From positions 1,822,501 to 1,886,500 of the forward strand of contig CAUEEP010000725.1 in the NCBI GenBank assembly GCA_958450365.1: DNA of 64,000 bases, read 5' to 3'. A model generated the notes under the pieces. That model was given only the letters and a program-made list of their open reading frames with translations. It was not told the origin of the DNA and made no database searches. Source of the DNA: Mesorhabditis belari. Its lineage: Eukaryota > Nematoda > Chromadorea > Rhabditida > Rhabditidae. Shown here in pieces: positions 45,301-54,046 of this stretch; the stretch's first letter is position 1, and each line of letters opens with the position of its first letter. The translations under genes and the position numbers were made by a program.

Positions 45301-48300
45301 ATCTTGACTTAACTGAAAGCTAGCCTGACTCTCAGTCTGAACTGACTCATCCTACCCAGCTCGCAAGCCCTTGTCAAGTTTGAGCTGAAAATTTTGAACT
45401 GCTATCATAACTTAAGCAATTATATCTGTTCTTAATTTATGCTAAAGCAGAATATGCTCATTTGACTAGCAGCAAATCCCAAACGACTAACCACATCGAC
45501 TTTCAAATCGAAAGCACATTTGCAGATGGGCAAGTGCTTGAGCTCGTTTTTATGGAGATCCGGCCAACGCCAAATCTTCGCGTAGACGACGTGTGGGAAA
45601 CCCTTTCGACCGGCAACCTGAAAAAGAGCAAATATTGAGAGTAAAGTACAAGGATAAGCTGCTTATGAACCCACTTGAAGTCTTCCATCAAGAGTTCTTT
45701 GAATTGTCACACATGGGCCGGGTTCATTTCCAAGCGAGGAGACCGCATTGATCAACGTGTCCAACTCTCCGCGTTTATCCTGTAATTCGGTAATTGAATC
45801 GATCAGTTTTATTGGTTTACAGTCGACTCTCTATAAACGGATCTCTATCTAAGCAGAAAGCTCTATATAACGGAATGAAATTTGGTCCCGGTTGACGCTA
45901 AGCTATTTTAAATATAAAAAACTCTATATAACTGAATTTTATATAACGGAAACTCTCTATAAGCGAAAAATTTGAAACCGCTTATATCATGGCCTCTTTA
46001 TCGAACGGAATAGTTAATCTAGTTAGATATAGATAAGCTTGGCATTGAGTTAGTCATCAAATTGATTAACTCAATGCCAAGCTCTTCAATATTACGTAAT
46101 CTACTATAAAGCAGAAGATACGTCCGTCTGTCTGTGCACAGCCATTGGCAAAAAGGGGCGGGGCTTAGATTTCGTGCAAAACCGTGGACCTCCCCAGTGG
46201 AAAACGCGAACGTTAGTAAGCGTTAACGGGAGTGGGACAAATGCGACCTTTTTTTGCGCACCCGGACATTTGCGCACCTTTTTTCGCGTTTTAAAAAAGC
46301 TCTAAAAAGCTAATATTAACCAATTTCTATTCCAAAAGTTGTTTTTCTAGGTAATTTTAGGGCGTAGAATCGAAATTTTGACATATCAGAGCTTGTGGAA
46401 ACAAACGGACGGAGTTATACAAAGAGAAAAGTCGACAATTTTCTGTAATTTGATCTAGCCGTTTTGTCTTTCAAATTGGTTCCACAAGCTCTGATATAAA
46501 AAATTCCGACTGGGGCTACCAGTGGTGAATTTATCGCATACACGAAATATATCAATCACAATACAACGACACACACAATACTAGGCTATATCTTAACTTA
46601 ACCCACGTCATGACAGACGGCTCCCTAACCCTAAGCTCAATGGGGAACTAAATAGCTTTTTTGGTGGTGAAGGGAAGATGACGATGAAGGAGTGGCTTGT
46701 CACTTTAAAGAACTGGGGCCACAACCACCAGACTGCCCTCCAGAAAACCTCTCAACCCGAAGGGAAAGGAAATCCGAAGGGGGTGACCATGTCGCATCTG
46801 GGGTTCGAACCCTCGACCTTCCGATTAAGATAAAAGACACTTAACCAGTCAGCCACACGTGCTGATATGTCAAAATTTCGATTCTACGTCCTAAAATTAC
46901 CTAGAAAAACAACTTTTGGAATAGAAATTGGTTAATATTAGCTTTTTAAAGCTTTTTTAAAACGCGAAAAAAGGTGCGCTAATGGGCAAGGTGCGAAAAA
47001 AAAGGTGCGCAAATGTCCGGGTGCGCAAAAAAAGGTAGCATTTGTCCCACTCCCAGCGTTAACCGCTGGTATTTTATATTTACATATTGGTTAAATATAC
47101 TATTTATTTAAAAGTTTACGTTTACTTATTCTTGGTCTTTCTTACTTATTTTTCTTTCAATACTTTTGTTTGCTTTAATACTGTCTGATTTTAGGGATGG
47201 CAATGAACAAACGAACAAACGAACAATTCTCTCACTCGCGCAGATAGCTCAACTTATCGAGGATAAACGAGGAGGAAAATACACGAATGATGAAATTCAA
47301 GCCAAGTACGGATTGAAGAAGATCGCTTTTTATGCGATTTTGGCACAAAGCGAATCAATATTAGAAGAAGCTTCGATTTCATCGCCAACAATCAAAAGAG
47401 CACGTGTAGCAAAAGACGAAACTTTAGACGAGGAAATTCTATCATGGTTCAAGGAGCAGCGCAGCGAAATATTTCGATTAGCGGTCAAATTCTTTGTGAG
47501 AAAAGCCCTTTCTCTTGCAAAATGCTCTAGAAATACCGATTTTAAAGCAAGCGAAGGATGGTTGTCGTCTTTCAAGAAGCGCCACTCGATTGTTTTCAAG
47601 GCGAAGAGAAGGATGTCAACGTGGATGATTTACAGGATTGGCAAAAAGACGTCTTGTATAAGCAATATCGAGCCGCTAATGTTTTTAATCTTGATGAGAC
47701 TGGACTATTTTGGCGATGTTCTCCCGATTCAACTTTGGCATTTAAAGGCGATAGCAAGATAACGAATTTTTTTTAAACTTTGCAAAAGTTTAGTTTAACA
47801 AAATTGGTACGATTGCATTGTTTTTATTATGAATTTATTTTAAGAAATAAATAAAACACTTATGCAAATAAAAACGCATTGAAAAACTCCGTATAACGGA
47901 AAAAATATTTGGACTTGAAATTCTCTATATATGACGGGGAAACTTTTTGGTCGTTTTCATTCCGTTATAGAGAGTATTGTTGACTGTACTTTATTGGCCT
48001 ATAGTTAGCCGTTTTCCAGGCATACCTTCATTTTCCGGATCAACGATTCACAAGCTTTCCGGCTAAAGTCCTCATCTTTGGACTAAAAGTGATTGATTGA
48101 ATGACGACGATTGTAAGCTTAAAACATTCCTACCAAATTGAATAGCATCAAATGGTTGACGATCGAAGCACAAGCATCATTCGCAGTCGGTCTTCCGCCG
48201 GCGGGGATCGCCGTTGGTGGTGTTCCATCGCGGGGCGAATCCCCACCCGAGGGACCCGCCTGTTCAACGTCTATCGGTGATCTAGCTGAAAGTTAACCCT

Positions 48301-49997
48301 AGAGCTAGTTAGCATTTTATTCAGGCTACTCTGAAGGCTACTAGTTTCAACTTTTCACTTTTCCTGTGTTGTAAATGCTTTAATCCACCACCAAACCACC
48401 TAGTCGTACAACTTTTTCTGACGTGTTCTGCTATTAAATTAGTAAGTGTGTGTTGCTAAAATAAAATCGCTTGAATTCTTGACTTATCGTTAATATTTTA
48501 ATCTAAGCTCCTCAGCTTCAACAACTCACCATCGCGATCTTCGGATTGTCGATGCTGTGGCGTTTCACCGATTGCAGCATTCGGCGGCGGAGCGACAAAG
48601 GCTAAAATGTTCGTAAATTAATTTGCAAATGCTAAGTTTAAAGTCTCGCTCACCTCCTTGACGTGGTCTTTCCGTATCCCAAAGATTATGAAATGGTGAT
48701 TTGATTTCCCCCTGTTCGGCCAGTTTCGGGTTGTTTTCTTCCTCACGAGAGGTTTTCTGATAAGCAAGAGTTTCCTGAAATCAAGCTGCATATTGTTAAT
48801 TTTTTGAAACTCACTCTCTGAAATTCCGGGGAGTTTAAAAAATCAGGGAAATCGTCTAAATCGGAAAGAGAGTTCTGGTTGAGTTGCGGGGTTGAAGTTT
48901 CTAAAATTAGTGTTGGTTAGATGAATTTGGTTCCTAGTGTCTTCTTGATATGGTGGGTAATCAATAAACCAAGTTTAACCGTAGTCACGTACTGTAAACT
49001 GATTAAACCAACCAAATCTGAGATGATTTCCTGTTGTTCCTCTGTTCGATGTCGCTGAGCCACTTTGGTGGAGCGACTGTGGGGAGAGAGATCGGCGAGA
49101 AGAGTGAGATGACCTTGCTCGTGAATCTTGCTTGAGAGAAGTCGAAAGCGTTCCCTGAAAATGTTTCAATCTCTACTAAGCTTACAATTAGTCTTACTCA
49201 ACTTGTTGCCTAATAATTTGATTGAACTTTTGGTCTAATAAGTTGACAAGCTAAATAACAAACAAATATGGGCTTTTGGTAATCTAGTTTGTCAAAGGCC
49301 TAGTTTAATACCAAAGTACTAAGTGTTATATAGAGAATTGTAGCCCTGAATCTTGGCTACATTTATCTACCGCAAAACTTGCAAACTATAAAATTGGCTT
49401 CAACTACCAAGCTCGCAAATGAGCGCTAGCCGGCCTTTCTTCGGAACGATGTCATTTTTGACGGATTTCTTTAGAAAAAAATTATTTAGAAAGGCTTTCT
49501 CAAATCAAAATTGTGCTATTTCTGTCTAATAAATCATTTCCAACAAAGTTATAACGTTAGAGCAACTCATACAATACAATTTTTGTTTAAATCAGATATC
49601 ACTTAGTGAAACCTGGTTTGGTACACTTGTATTCGCAAGAATTGTAATTGTCTAGCATTCTTTCCAACCTCTAAACTTTGTGGGTCGCTTCCGTGACAGG
49701 AAAAAGAACTAACGAGATGATTGGATGGGAATCGCTAAATTTGAAAATTAGAAAACAAGAAAATTGTTCCAAACCTGAAAATCAAAAGCCGGATCGTGCA
49801 AGTGACGAGTCTGATCAGCCGATTGATTTGGTGAGAAGAAATTCGAGTTATCGGCGGGTTGTTGAAAAGATGTGGAGAAGTGTTGTTGATGGAATGTGTT
49901 CTTCTGATGGTATGAATTGTGAGAGGAATCAGTTGATTGTGGGCTGTAAGCAAAGGTGTTCGGACGGCAGTGACGCTCGACTTGTGGACGATCGAAT
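33384..49997 (-). CDS. sma-4: Smad4-type co-Smad (5' end incomplete)
   Basis: Exons: 49997-49775, 49154-49013, 48900-48815, 48774-48654, 48601-48530, 48285-48134, 48082-48026, 45779-45675, 45617-45492, 44460-44378, 44302-44208, 44122-44038, 41345-41278, 40579-40514, 38801-38707, 38327-38207, 38122-38058, 36360-36248, 36203-36035, 35882-35754, 34601-34468, 33450-33384 (TAA). They join in phase to 790 residues; the first exon lacks a Met, so at least one 5' exon is missing. Ser/Gln-rich N-terminus, then MH1 (NDACASIV to [11 protein letters not shown]) with the DNA-binding hairpin [16 protein letters not shown] and all four zinc ligands (Cys in GPCVTIQ, ICKC, VCVNP; His in HHYERV), a linker, then MH2 ([52 protein letters not shown]). 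The C-terminus lacks SSxS, as expected for a co-Smad of TGF-beta/BMP signalling acting with receptor Smads in the nucleus. The symbol is by similarity. Confidence 0.95.
34659..35590 (-). mobile_element. Mariner-type element, copy C (Smad4 intron)
   Basis: TA-flanked ends TTGGGTTGGTGAATTGAAAA and TTTTCAATTCACGAACCTAA. The minus-strand frame keeps [31 protein letters not shown] and [19 protein letters not shown] but in different frames. The stretch near 34845-34920 is a small expansion of GAGACTGCTTCC units that reads as KQSRKNWKQ repeats. Confidence 0.92.
35677..35729. mobile_element. Solo right end of the same mariner family
   Basis: GAAGAAAGTGCTCAAACTGT followed by the end TTTTCAATTCATCAACCCAA, in TA context. 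It lies 25 bp from the Smad4 exon at 35754. Confidence 0.8.
36417..36640. repeat. 24-bp minisatellite in a Smad4 intron
   Basis: Nine copies of GAGGCCAGGCTTAGTAATCC(AACT). An inverted partial copy appears at about 37915-37960. The units are contiguous without spacers, so it is not CRISPR-like. Confidence 0.9.
36714..37855. repeat. Foldback cluster: repeated arms in both orientations
   Basis: A block containing CTTAATCTTGGCTACATTTA and TCCCGATTGGAGAT occurs about three times on the left (36714, 36895, 37075) and about twice inverted on the right (37500-37640, 37665-37855), around an AT-rich centre. A further decayed copy is at 49318-49440. Non-coding, in a Smad4 intron. Confidence 0.8.
38578..38645. 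repeat. Short tandem repeat, 20-bp unit
   Basis: About three copies of AAGTACAAAAAGTACTCTGA, 60 bp downstream of the Smad4 exon at 38707 in gene direction. Confidence 0.8.
38857..39130. mobile_element. Mariner-like 5' fragment, related to 6154-6430
   Basis: TTAGGTTAGTGCAAGTCTTT and following sequence match 6154-6400 with clear similarity (AAAAGCAATGCCGCTA shared). Both have an ATG-headed frame ([10 protein letters not shown] here). The rest of the element is missing. Confidence 0.5.
39403..39913 (+). mobile_element. 511-bp mariner deletion derivative
   Basis: Near-perfect inverted ends TTGGGTTGATGCATAATTAT and the inverse, flanked by TA. The frame from 39517 gives a transposase N-terminus ([20 protein letters not shown], then [10 protein letters not shown]). 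After about 45 codons the sequence jumps, in another frame, to a mariner C-terminus ([20 protein letters not shown], then [11 protein letters not shown]). Both ends of the protein are kept and the middle with all three catalytic acids is deleted. Confidence 0.93.
40233..40321. repeat. 26-bp tandem repeat (GGTTCCTTTTCTCTAC)
   Basis: Four copies of a unit containing GGTTCCTTTTCTCTACAC, in a Smad4 intron. Confidence 0.85.
40690..41230 (-). mobile_element. Mariner-type element, copy D (internal deletion)
   Basis: Ends TTGGGTTGGTGAATTGAAAA and TTTTCAATTCACCAACTCAA inside TA. It contains the shared inner foldback (40740-41015) but only the last few codons of the transposase ([17 protein letters not shown], about 41090-41140 on the plus strand). 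It lies about 50 bp from the Smad4 exon at 41278. Confidence 0.92.
41996..42140. repeat. Tandem repeat, about 40-bp unit, CTTTATTAACTTTA
   Basis: Three diverged copies containing TTAACTTTAAAAAGCTGAAG-type sequence. Confidence 0.7.
42160..42305 (+). other. tRNA-like repeat with duplicated A-box region
   Basis: TAGCTCATTGGT occurs twice within 57 bp (42174, 42212, and a third diverged match at 42247). B-box GGTTCGAATCC is at about 42272. The outer GGTC and GACC can pair, but there is no room for an anticodon arm. A tRNA-derived repeat in a Smad4 intron. Confidence 0.55.
43268..43889. mobile_element. 535-bp MITE plus shared 85-bp flank
   Basis: The MITE is 43355-43889 (GGCTGTCCAGAAA...TTTTCTGGATAGCC). 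The left flank TCTGGTAGCAGCGGTATAGA is shared with 8420-8505, as noted for that copy. Confidence 0.85.
44477..45163. mobile_element. Foldback with tRNA-like centre, copy 3 (different arms)
   Basis: Arms of about 65 bp: CTAGGGAAAGGCACGAACTC and AAGGTGAGCTTTTGTC on the left, and the inverse GACAAAAGCTCACC-type sequence ending CCTTTCCCTAG on the right. A tRNA-like module lies at about 44700-44795. Arms are unrelated to copies 1 and 2. No target duplication was established. Confidence 0.75.
44700..44795 (+). other. Degenerate tRNA-like module
   Basis: A-box-like TGGCCTAGTAG at about 44711 and B-box-like GAGTTCGCTCC at about 44765, with extra CAATAGATC repeats between. Too diverged for a functional tRNA. 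Confidence 0.45.
46036..46082. repeat. Perfect hairpin within the pogo element
   Basis: AGCTTGGCATTGAGTTA and TAACTCAATGCCAAGCT are 17-bp perfect arms around a 12-bp loop. Confidence 0.85.
46228..47054. mobile_element. Foldback element with 9-bp target duplication
   Basis: The inverted ends GGGAGTGGGACAAATGC and GCATTTGTCCCACTCCC run on for about 170 bp (GTAGAATCGAAATTTTGACA). AGCGTTAAC is repeated exactly on both sides (46219-46227 and 47055-47063). A 9-bp duplication points to Mutator-like transposases, but no gene is inside. A SINE interrupts the right half. Confidence 0.9.
46498..46861 (-). mobile_element. tRNA-derived SINE inserted in the foldback
   Basis: It is bounded by CTGATAT at 46491-46497 and 46862-46868; joining across it restores the foldback arm. 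On the minus strand it begins with a tRNA-like head, A-box TGGCTGACTGG and B-box GGTTCGAACCC, with a CTTAATCGG stretch like a Lys (CTT) anticodon arm, followed by about 290 bp of unrelated body and a T-rich end. This is the clearest SINE in the window. Confidence 0.85.
47166..47776 (+). pseudogene. Pogo/Tigger transposase, frame-shifted and truncated
   Basis: First frame (to about 47600): a CENP-B-like N-terminal helix-turn-helix ([30 protein letters not shown]) and a second one ([14 protein letters not shown] to [12 protein letters not shown]). After a frameshift near 47595 the frame ending at 47776 continues with DLQDW and the first catalytic Asp motif [12 protein letters not shown]. The protein stops shortly after, without the second and third acids. 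Confidence 0.85.
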
Positions 49998-50000
49998 CTA

Positions 50001-50564
50001 GAAATTTATTGATTGAAAAATTGAAAATTCTCAAATGATAAGTCAAATAAATCTCATAACAACGATTTGTTTAACAAGAACCCTTAATTTAATCACAGAG
50101 ATCAAAGAGTGAAGGTTGGATAGAAAGGAGATGATTGCAAAGTTTTGATGCTGAAGTTCAAGTTTAAAAAGAATCCTTAAAAATCATATTAGCCCCATTT
50201 ATGCCCATATCTGGCCAGAAATCCAGTTAGATTTCTTAAAAAAACGGTCAAGTCCGGGACATTTACAGTTTCACTACAGTAAAAAGTATTCAATTGGCTG
50301 AATAGCATCCAATTTTACAAGTTAAGTTAAAGATATTGTAATGCAGCTTTGAGACAAGTTGAAGATGTTCATCTTTCTTTTAAATATGACTGGCCAGAGC
50401 TAGGAGAAAGAAAATTTAAAGATTTCAGAAAAAAGATTTGATTTAACATTTGAAAATTGTAGAAAGATTGAAGATTTAAGAAAAAAATATCAACTACCAA
50501 CTTACAAAAGTGAAGTGAATACCAATTTTAGCTACAAGATTAAAAAGTTTACTAAAAATGGATT
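50001..50564. other. Gap between RGG gene and first known Smad4 exon
   Basis: The missing 5' exon of the co-Smad should lie here or further upstream. One minus-strand frame starting at the ATG near 50308 is open for 39 codons but has no convincing donor in the right phase. Otherwise AT-rich filler. Confidence 0.4.
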
Positions 50565-50925
50565 CTATTTCGTGTCCATTTTCATCTTTCTCTTCGCCTC
50601 TTGAGCTTGCTCCAGCCTCGCCCATGGATTCTGGGTCATTCGCGGGATGACAAAGCGGTTCTCATCGAAGTCGGTTTGCTCGATCTCGGTGTGTTCGTGA
50701 GAGTGGCGTTGTTGCTGTGCACCTCTCCATTGTCCTCTCCCGCCACCCCCTCCTCCTCCTCTCCATTGCCAATTCCCTCCTCCTCCTCCCCCCTCCTCTT
50801 CCTCCATTCTGCCAATTCCCTTGTCCTCTCCAATTTTGTCCACCTCCTCTTCCCCTTCCGCGCCATTGTCCTTGCGGTTGATTCTCGTAATTTGTGTAGG
50901 AATACGGGTTTTCGTACTGGTCCAT
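50565..50925 (-). CDS. Small RGG/Gly-rich protein with one-base frame break
   Basis: The ATG (50925-50923) follows CTTTTAGA, an acceptor suited to trans-splicing. The first frame reads MDQYENPYSYTNYENQPQGQ then WRGRGRGGGQNWRGQGNWQN. After a run of six G (about 50790) this frame turns basic and loses the motif, while the next frame continues the pattern: GGGNWQWRGGGG, RGQWRGAQQQ, then a charged tail with FVIPRMTQNPWARLEQAQEA and KMKMDTK, stop. Length is 361 nt, one too many for a single ORF; losing one G would give 119 codons plus stop. RGG/RG-rich segments usually bind RNA, so a role in RNA metabolism is likely; the family is not recognised. It lies head-to-tail with the Smad4 gene. Confidence 0.65.
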
Positions 50926-50930
50926 TCTAA

Positions 50931-51882
50931 AAGAAAAGATATAGTGATTGGAATAAATGAATTTGAAATTGAATTGAAATTGAAATTAAGAACAAAGGAA
51001 ACACTATAAAGGTGCGTTTTAGCAAAAATGGAACTTGATCACAAAAGCTGTGACGCTTGAAAGTTAAAGAAGTTTATCCAAAAAAAAATTAATCTAATGG
51101 ATTAAAGCTTTAGAGTCTTTCAGATCAACTTTAAAATTTGAAACTGTGCAAAATAAAATAACGAAATATCTCAAAACTGAGCTGAAAGCTGGAATACTTT
51201 TAAGAAAGATGAAAGTTTAAAAAAAATTTCACTTTACAATACAAAAATCAATTCAAACTGTTTTGAATGAGGCTATTTATGTTTAGCGATTGTTTTTTAA
51301 GGAAAAGATAGGCAGACGCGGCGCAACCGCTACGCTACAATACACAACAACAGAAGAGAGAGAAAAAGGAAATCGAGAGACGCAGATCTTTCTAAATTTA
51401 AGCGATGAAAAATCACATTTGCCACAGAAATTCGCATAGAAATAGCTATTGGGAGTTGTTTTTGGTGAATTTTGTGGAAAATAAAGATAAAGTAAAGCTT
51501 TTGAAACGAAAAAATGGATATAATTCGTATGAAATTCTAAAAAATCAAGGTTAGCTTGCAAAAGAAAAACCAAAAACGATCAGTGCAATTCTCTTTGCTC
51601 AAAGATCACTTTTTGCTAGTGGCCGCGTTTCTTTTTGAAACTTTTCCATTATTCAAAGCCAGGATAATTTGCGTACAATTACTCTAGGCGATAAGTAAAC
51701 TACAAAAAGCAAAGATCTTTGGCAATTACGGGATTAGTTGGCTATCTAATCGACGGTAATTCGTCACTTATCGCCTTAAAATGCGAAAGACATGCAGGTA
51801 TTAGGTGTTAAAATCGTTCGTAAAAGAAGAAAATTCGAATGAAATTAGCGCCGAATCAATTTATGCTTCATTACTGGATACT
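50931..51882. other. Intergenic, no supported gene
   Basis: AT-rich, several short chance ORFs, no repeats recognised elsewhere in the window. Confidence 0.5.
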
Positions 51883-52003
51883 AGAGTGTGTTCCTCGCGA
51901 GTAAGTAATTACTCGAGTCAATTTGCACGAGTAATTGGCGAGTAATGCGTTTTCGAAAAAGTGCGCCTGCGCGAAAAAAATATAAAAGCAATTTTTTGCG
52001 GAG

Positions 52004-52130
52004 GTTTTTCAAAAAAAAAATGATTTTTTACATTGGAAGGGAATTTCCCACCAAATCAGTTAATCGGCTGAGTATCTTTAAAAAGTGTCGTATATAATGC
52101 GGGGCTTGTCCTTTTGCGTCATTTTTTTTG
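52004..52130. repeat. Direct repeat A1
   Basis: Starts GTTTTTCAAAAAAAAAATGA and contains GGAAGGGAATTTCCCACC. Nearly identical to A2 at 52506-52640; a third, diverged copy is at about 61931-62020. Confidence 0.85.
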
Positions 52131-52503
52131 GGGGTGGGACAAATGCGACCTTTTTTTTGCTGGAAAAGGCCTTAGGCAAGGCCGTAGAGCTTCGAAAATA
52201 TTTCCATATAAGGGAATCGTATGCGTAGATTCAGAATTTCGACAAATCAAACCTCGCTGACACGTCAAATTTGGGCTAAAAGGCAAAAACTACGCAACTT
52301 AACGCTTTTCCGCAGTTTTTGCCTTTTAGCCCAAATTTGACGTGTCAGCGAGGTCTGATTTGTCGAAATTCGGAATCTACGCATACGATTCCCTTATATG
52401 GAAATATTTTCGCAGCTCTACGGCCTTCCTAAGGCCTTTTCCAGCAAAAAAAGGTGCGCAAATGTCCAGGTGCGCAAAAAAGGTCGCATTTGTCCCACCC
52501 CCC
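52131..52503. mobile_element. 373-bp near-perfect palindrome, GGGTGGGACAAATGCGACC ends
   Basis: The two halves are reverse complements over almost their full length (GCCTTTTAGCCCAAATTTGA at the centre, CGTATGCGTAGATTC further out). The ends are the same type as the foldback at 46228-47054. It lies between direct repeats A1 and A2. Confidence 0.9.
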
Positions 52504-52505
52504 AA

Positions 52506-52640
52506 GTTTTTCAAAAAAAAAATGATTTTCTACATTGGAAGGGAATTTCCCACCAAATCAGTTAATCCGCTGAGTATCTTTTATTTTTAAAAAGTGTCGT
52601 ATATAATGCGCGGCTCGTGATTTTTGCCTCATTTTTTTTG
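52506..52640. repeat. Direct repeat A2
   Basis: Second copy of the unit at 52004, with about 8 extra bases (TTATTTTT). Confidence 0.85.
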
Positions 52641-53620
52641 CAATAGTTTTTGCTAAAAGTACGGTAATTTTTCCCCAAGTGTGTGTTTTAAAAAACGCAT
52701 TACTCGCGAGGAACACACTCTACTGGATACTATACTCGTTTAACACATTCATGACAAGTTTTTTTAATTTTTGCGTAAGTTGTTTCCCTTCCAGCTCATC
52801 TAAAAAAGTTCAAAGGCAGATTTACTTAAATTACAAATGAAAATAAAGAAAAATCTTTGAAGATCATTTATCTAAAGACTGTTTGAAAAAAATTGACTTT
52901 AAAGAAAGTTATGAACCTTTGAAAGCCAAATAAACCCGGAGCTTGCTTCTCCGGAAATTTCTCATCCTAAAACATTCTAAACTTTCTTCAAGCTCAATAT
53001 TTCTTTAATCTGTTTTCAGATAAATGATCCTCAAAGATTTCTCTTCATTTTCATCCGTAATTTAAATAAATCGGTTGCCTGTGAACGTTTTTAGACGATC
53101 TGAAAGGGAAATAACTTCAAAAAGCAAGAAACCTCGTCGTGAATGTGTTAAATTATCTTTTTTTTGTCTTATTGTTAATCATTCTAACGCAGAACGTAGA
53201 AATACCACTTCAAGGCACTAAAATTACAAAAAAGATTCCATTTTCAGCTGATATAAGTTTTATTTAAGGTAAATACATGAAAGAAGGTAAAACGATGTAC
53301 ATTTTTATTTAATAATGAGGCTTCGTTAAAATTTTGACGAATCAAAATCCCCAAAATGAAAATTTCACATGATTGAGTGGGAAAAACTTTCGATCATTTT
53401 TGTGACTCACAGTCAAAAATTGCATCAAAAGACTTTTGAAAAAAGATGAAGAAAAATGAATGAAGAAGTGGTTCTGAAGAAGAAGAAATGAATGAATTCA
53501 CTCGATTTAATCTTATTCAAGACCAAATTGGCAAACTAACTGGATTTTCAAAGATTACTAAGAGATTACTAAAGATTACTAAGTTGTAAAGCTTTTCACA
53601 TACAATCAAGACATAAAGAT

Positions 53621-54046
53621 TTGCTTTCAAAACGTGCTTTAAACATTTTGGAAAGTGTTTGTACCAAAAATAATTGGGAGTGTTATGTTCGGAAAAGGGG
53701 AAATGAAGTGGAACGGAAAAAAGAACTTGTTTACAACTTTCTTCCCTTCAAAAGGCTGTTCTTTGCTCTCTATTTGGATAAAAAACGCTTGGGGAAAGAT
53801 TTGGAAAGGCTTTTAAAAGTGAAAGATTTTGAAGGAATCGAAAATGAGATGGGGAAAAGTACGAGGATCAAAAAGTTGATCAAAAGTTGTGTGTTCAAGA
53901 AGTTGTGTGTTGAAAAAGCTCAATCTTCGTTAAAGTTCTTGGAAATCTTATCTTTAGATAGCAAAATATTCAAAAAAAAGGCTTTTTCTGTGAATTTTAT
54001 TGAATTGATAAAAAGATTGGGAAAAATAGTCAACGAAAATGAATAG
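53621..54046 (+). CDS. Hypothetical 141-residue protein, single exon
   Basis: Open from the first ATG, MLSKRALNILESVCTKNNWE, to the stop before GCTTTCAATT. It is basic, predicted largely helical (KDLERLLKVKDFEGIENEMG, KKAFSVNFIELIKRLGKIV), and lacks a signal peptide or membrane segment. AATAAA follows at 54063-54068, 17 bp after the stop. No family recognised. Codon use is A/T-ending but less biased than nearby chance ORFs. It could also be a terminal exon or an unknown element's gene. Confidence 0.5.
   Translation: MLSKRALNILESVCTKNNWECYVRKRGNEVERKKELVYNFLPFKRLFFALYLDKKRLGKDLERLLKVKDFEGIENEMGKSTRIKKLIKSCVFKKLCVEKAQSSLKFLEILSLDSKIFKKKAFSVNFIELIKRLGKIVNENE

Larger units (their letters stand above)
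45820..47986 (+). mobile_element. Pogo/Tigger-type element in a Smad4 intron
   Basis: CAGTCGACTCTCTATAAACG and GTTATAGAGAGTATTGTTGACTG-type ends (about 20 bp) are flanked by TA. The plus-strand transposase region is 47166-47776. A foldback element has inserted at 46228-47054, between the left end and the transposase. The matching short MITE is at 22989-23145. Confidence 0.9.
51883..52721. mobile_element. Foldback element with 10-bp target duplication
   Basis: The 22-bp ends AGAGTGTGTTCCTCGCGAGT(AA) and inverse lie between exact copies of ACTGGATACT (51873-51882 and 52722-52731). A 10-bp duplication suggests a Mutator-like mechanism. The inside is not coding; it contains two 130-bp direct repeats around a palindrome. 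Confidence 0.9.

Noticed and set aside
50601..50930. Plus-strand 109-codon Pro/Ser-rich ORF
   Set aside because: Shadow of the RGG gene on the opposite strand.
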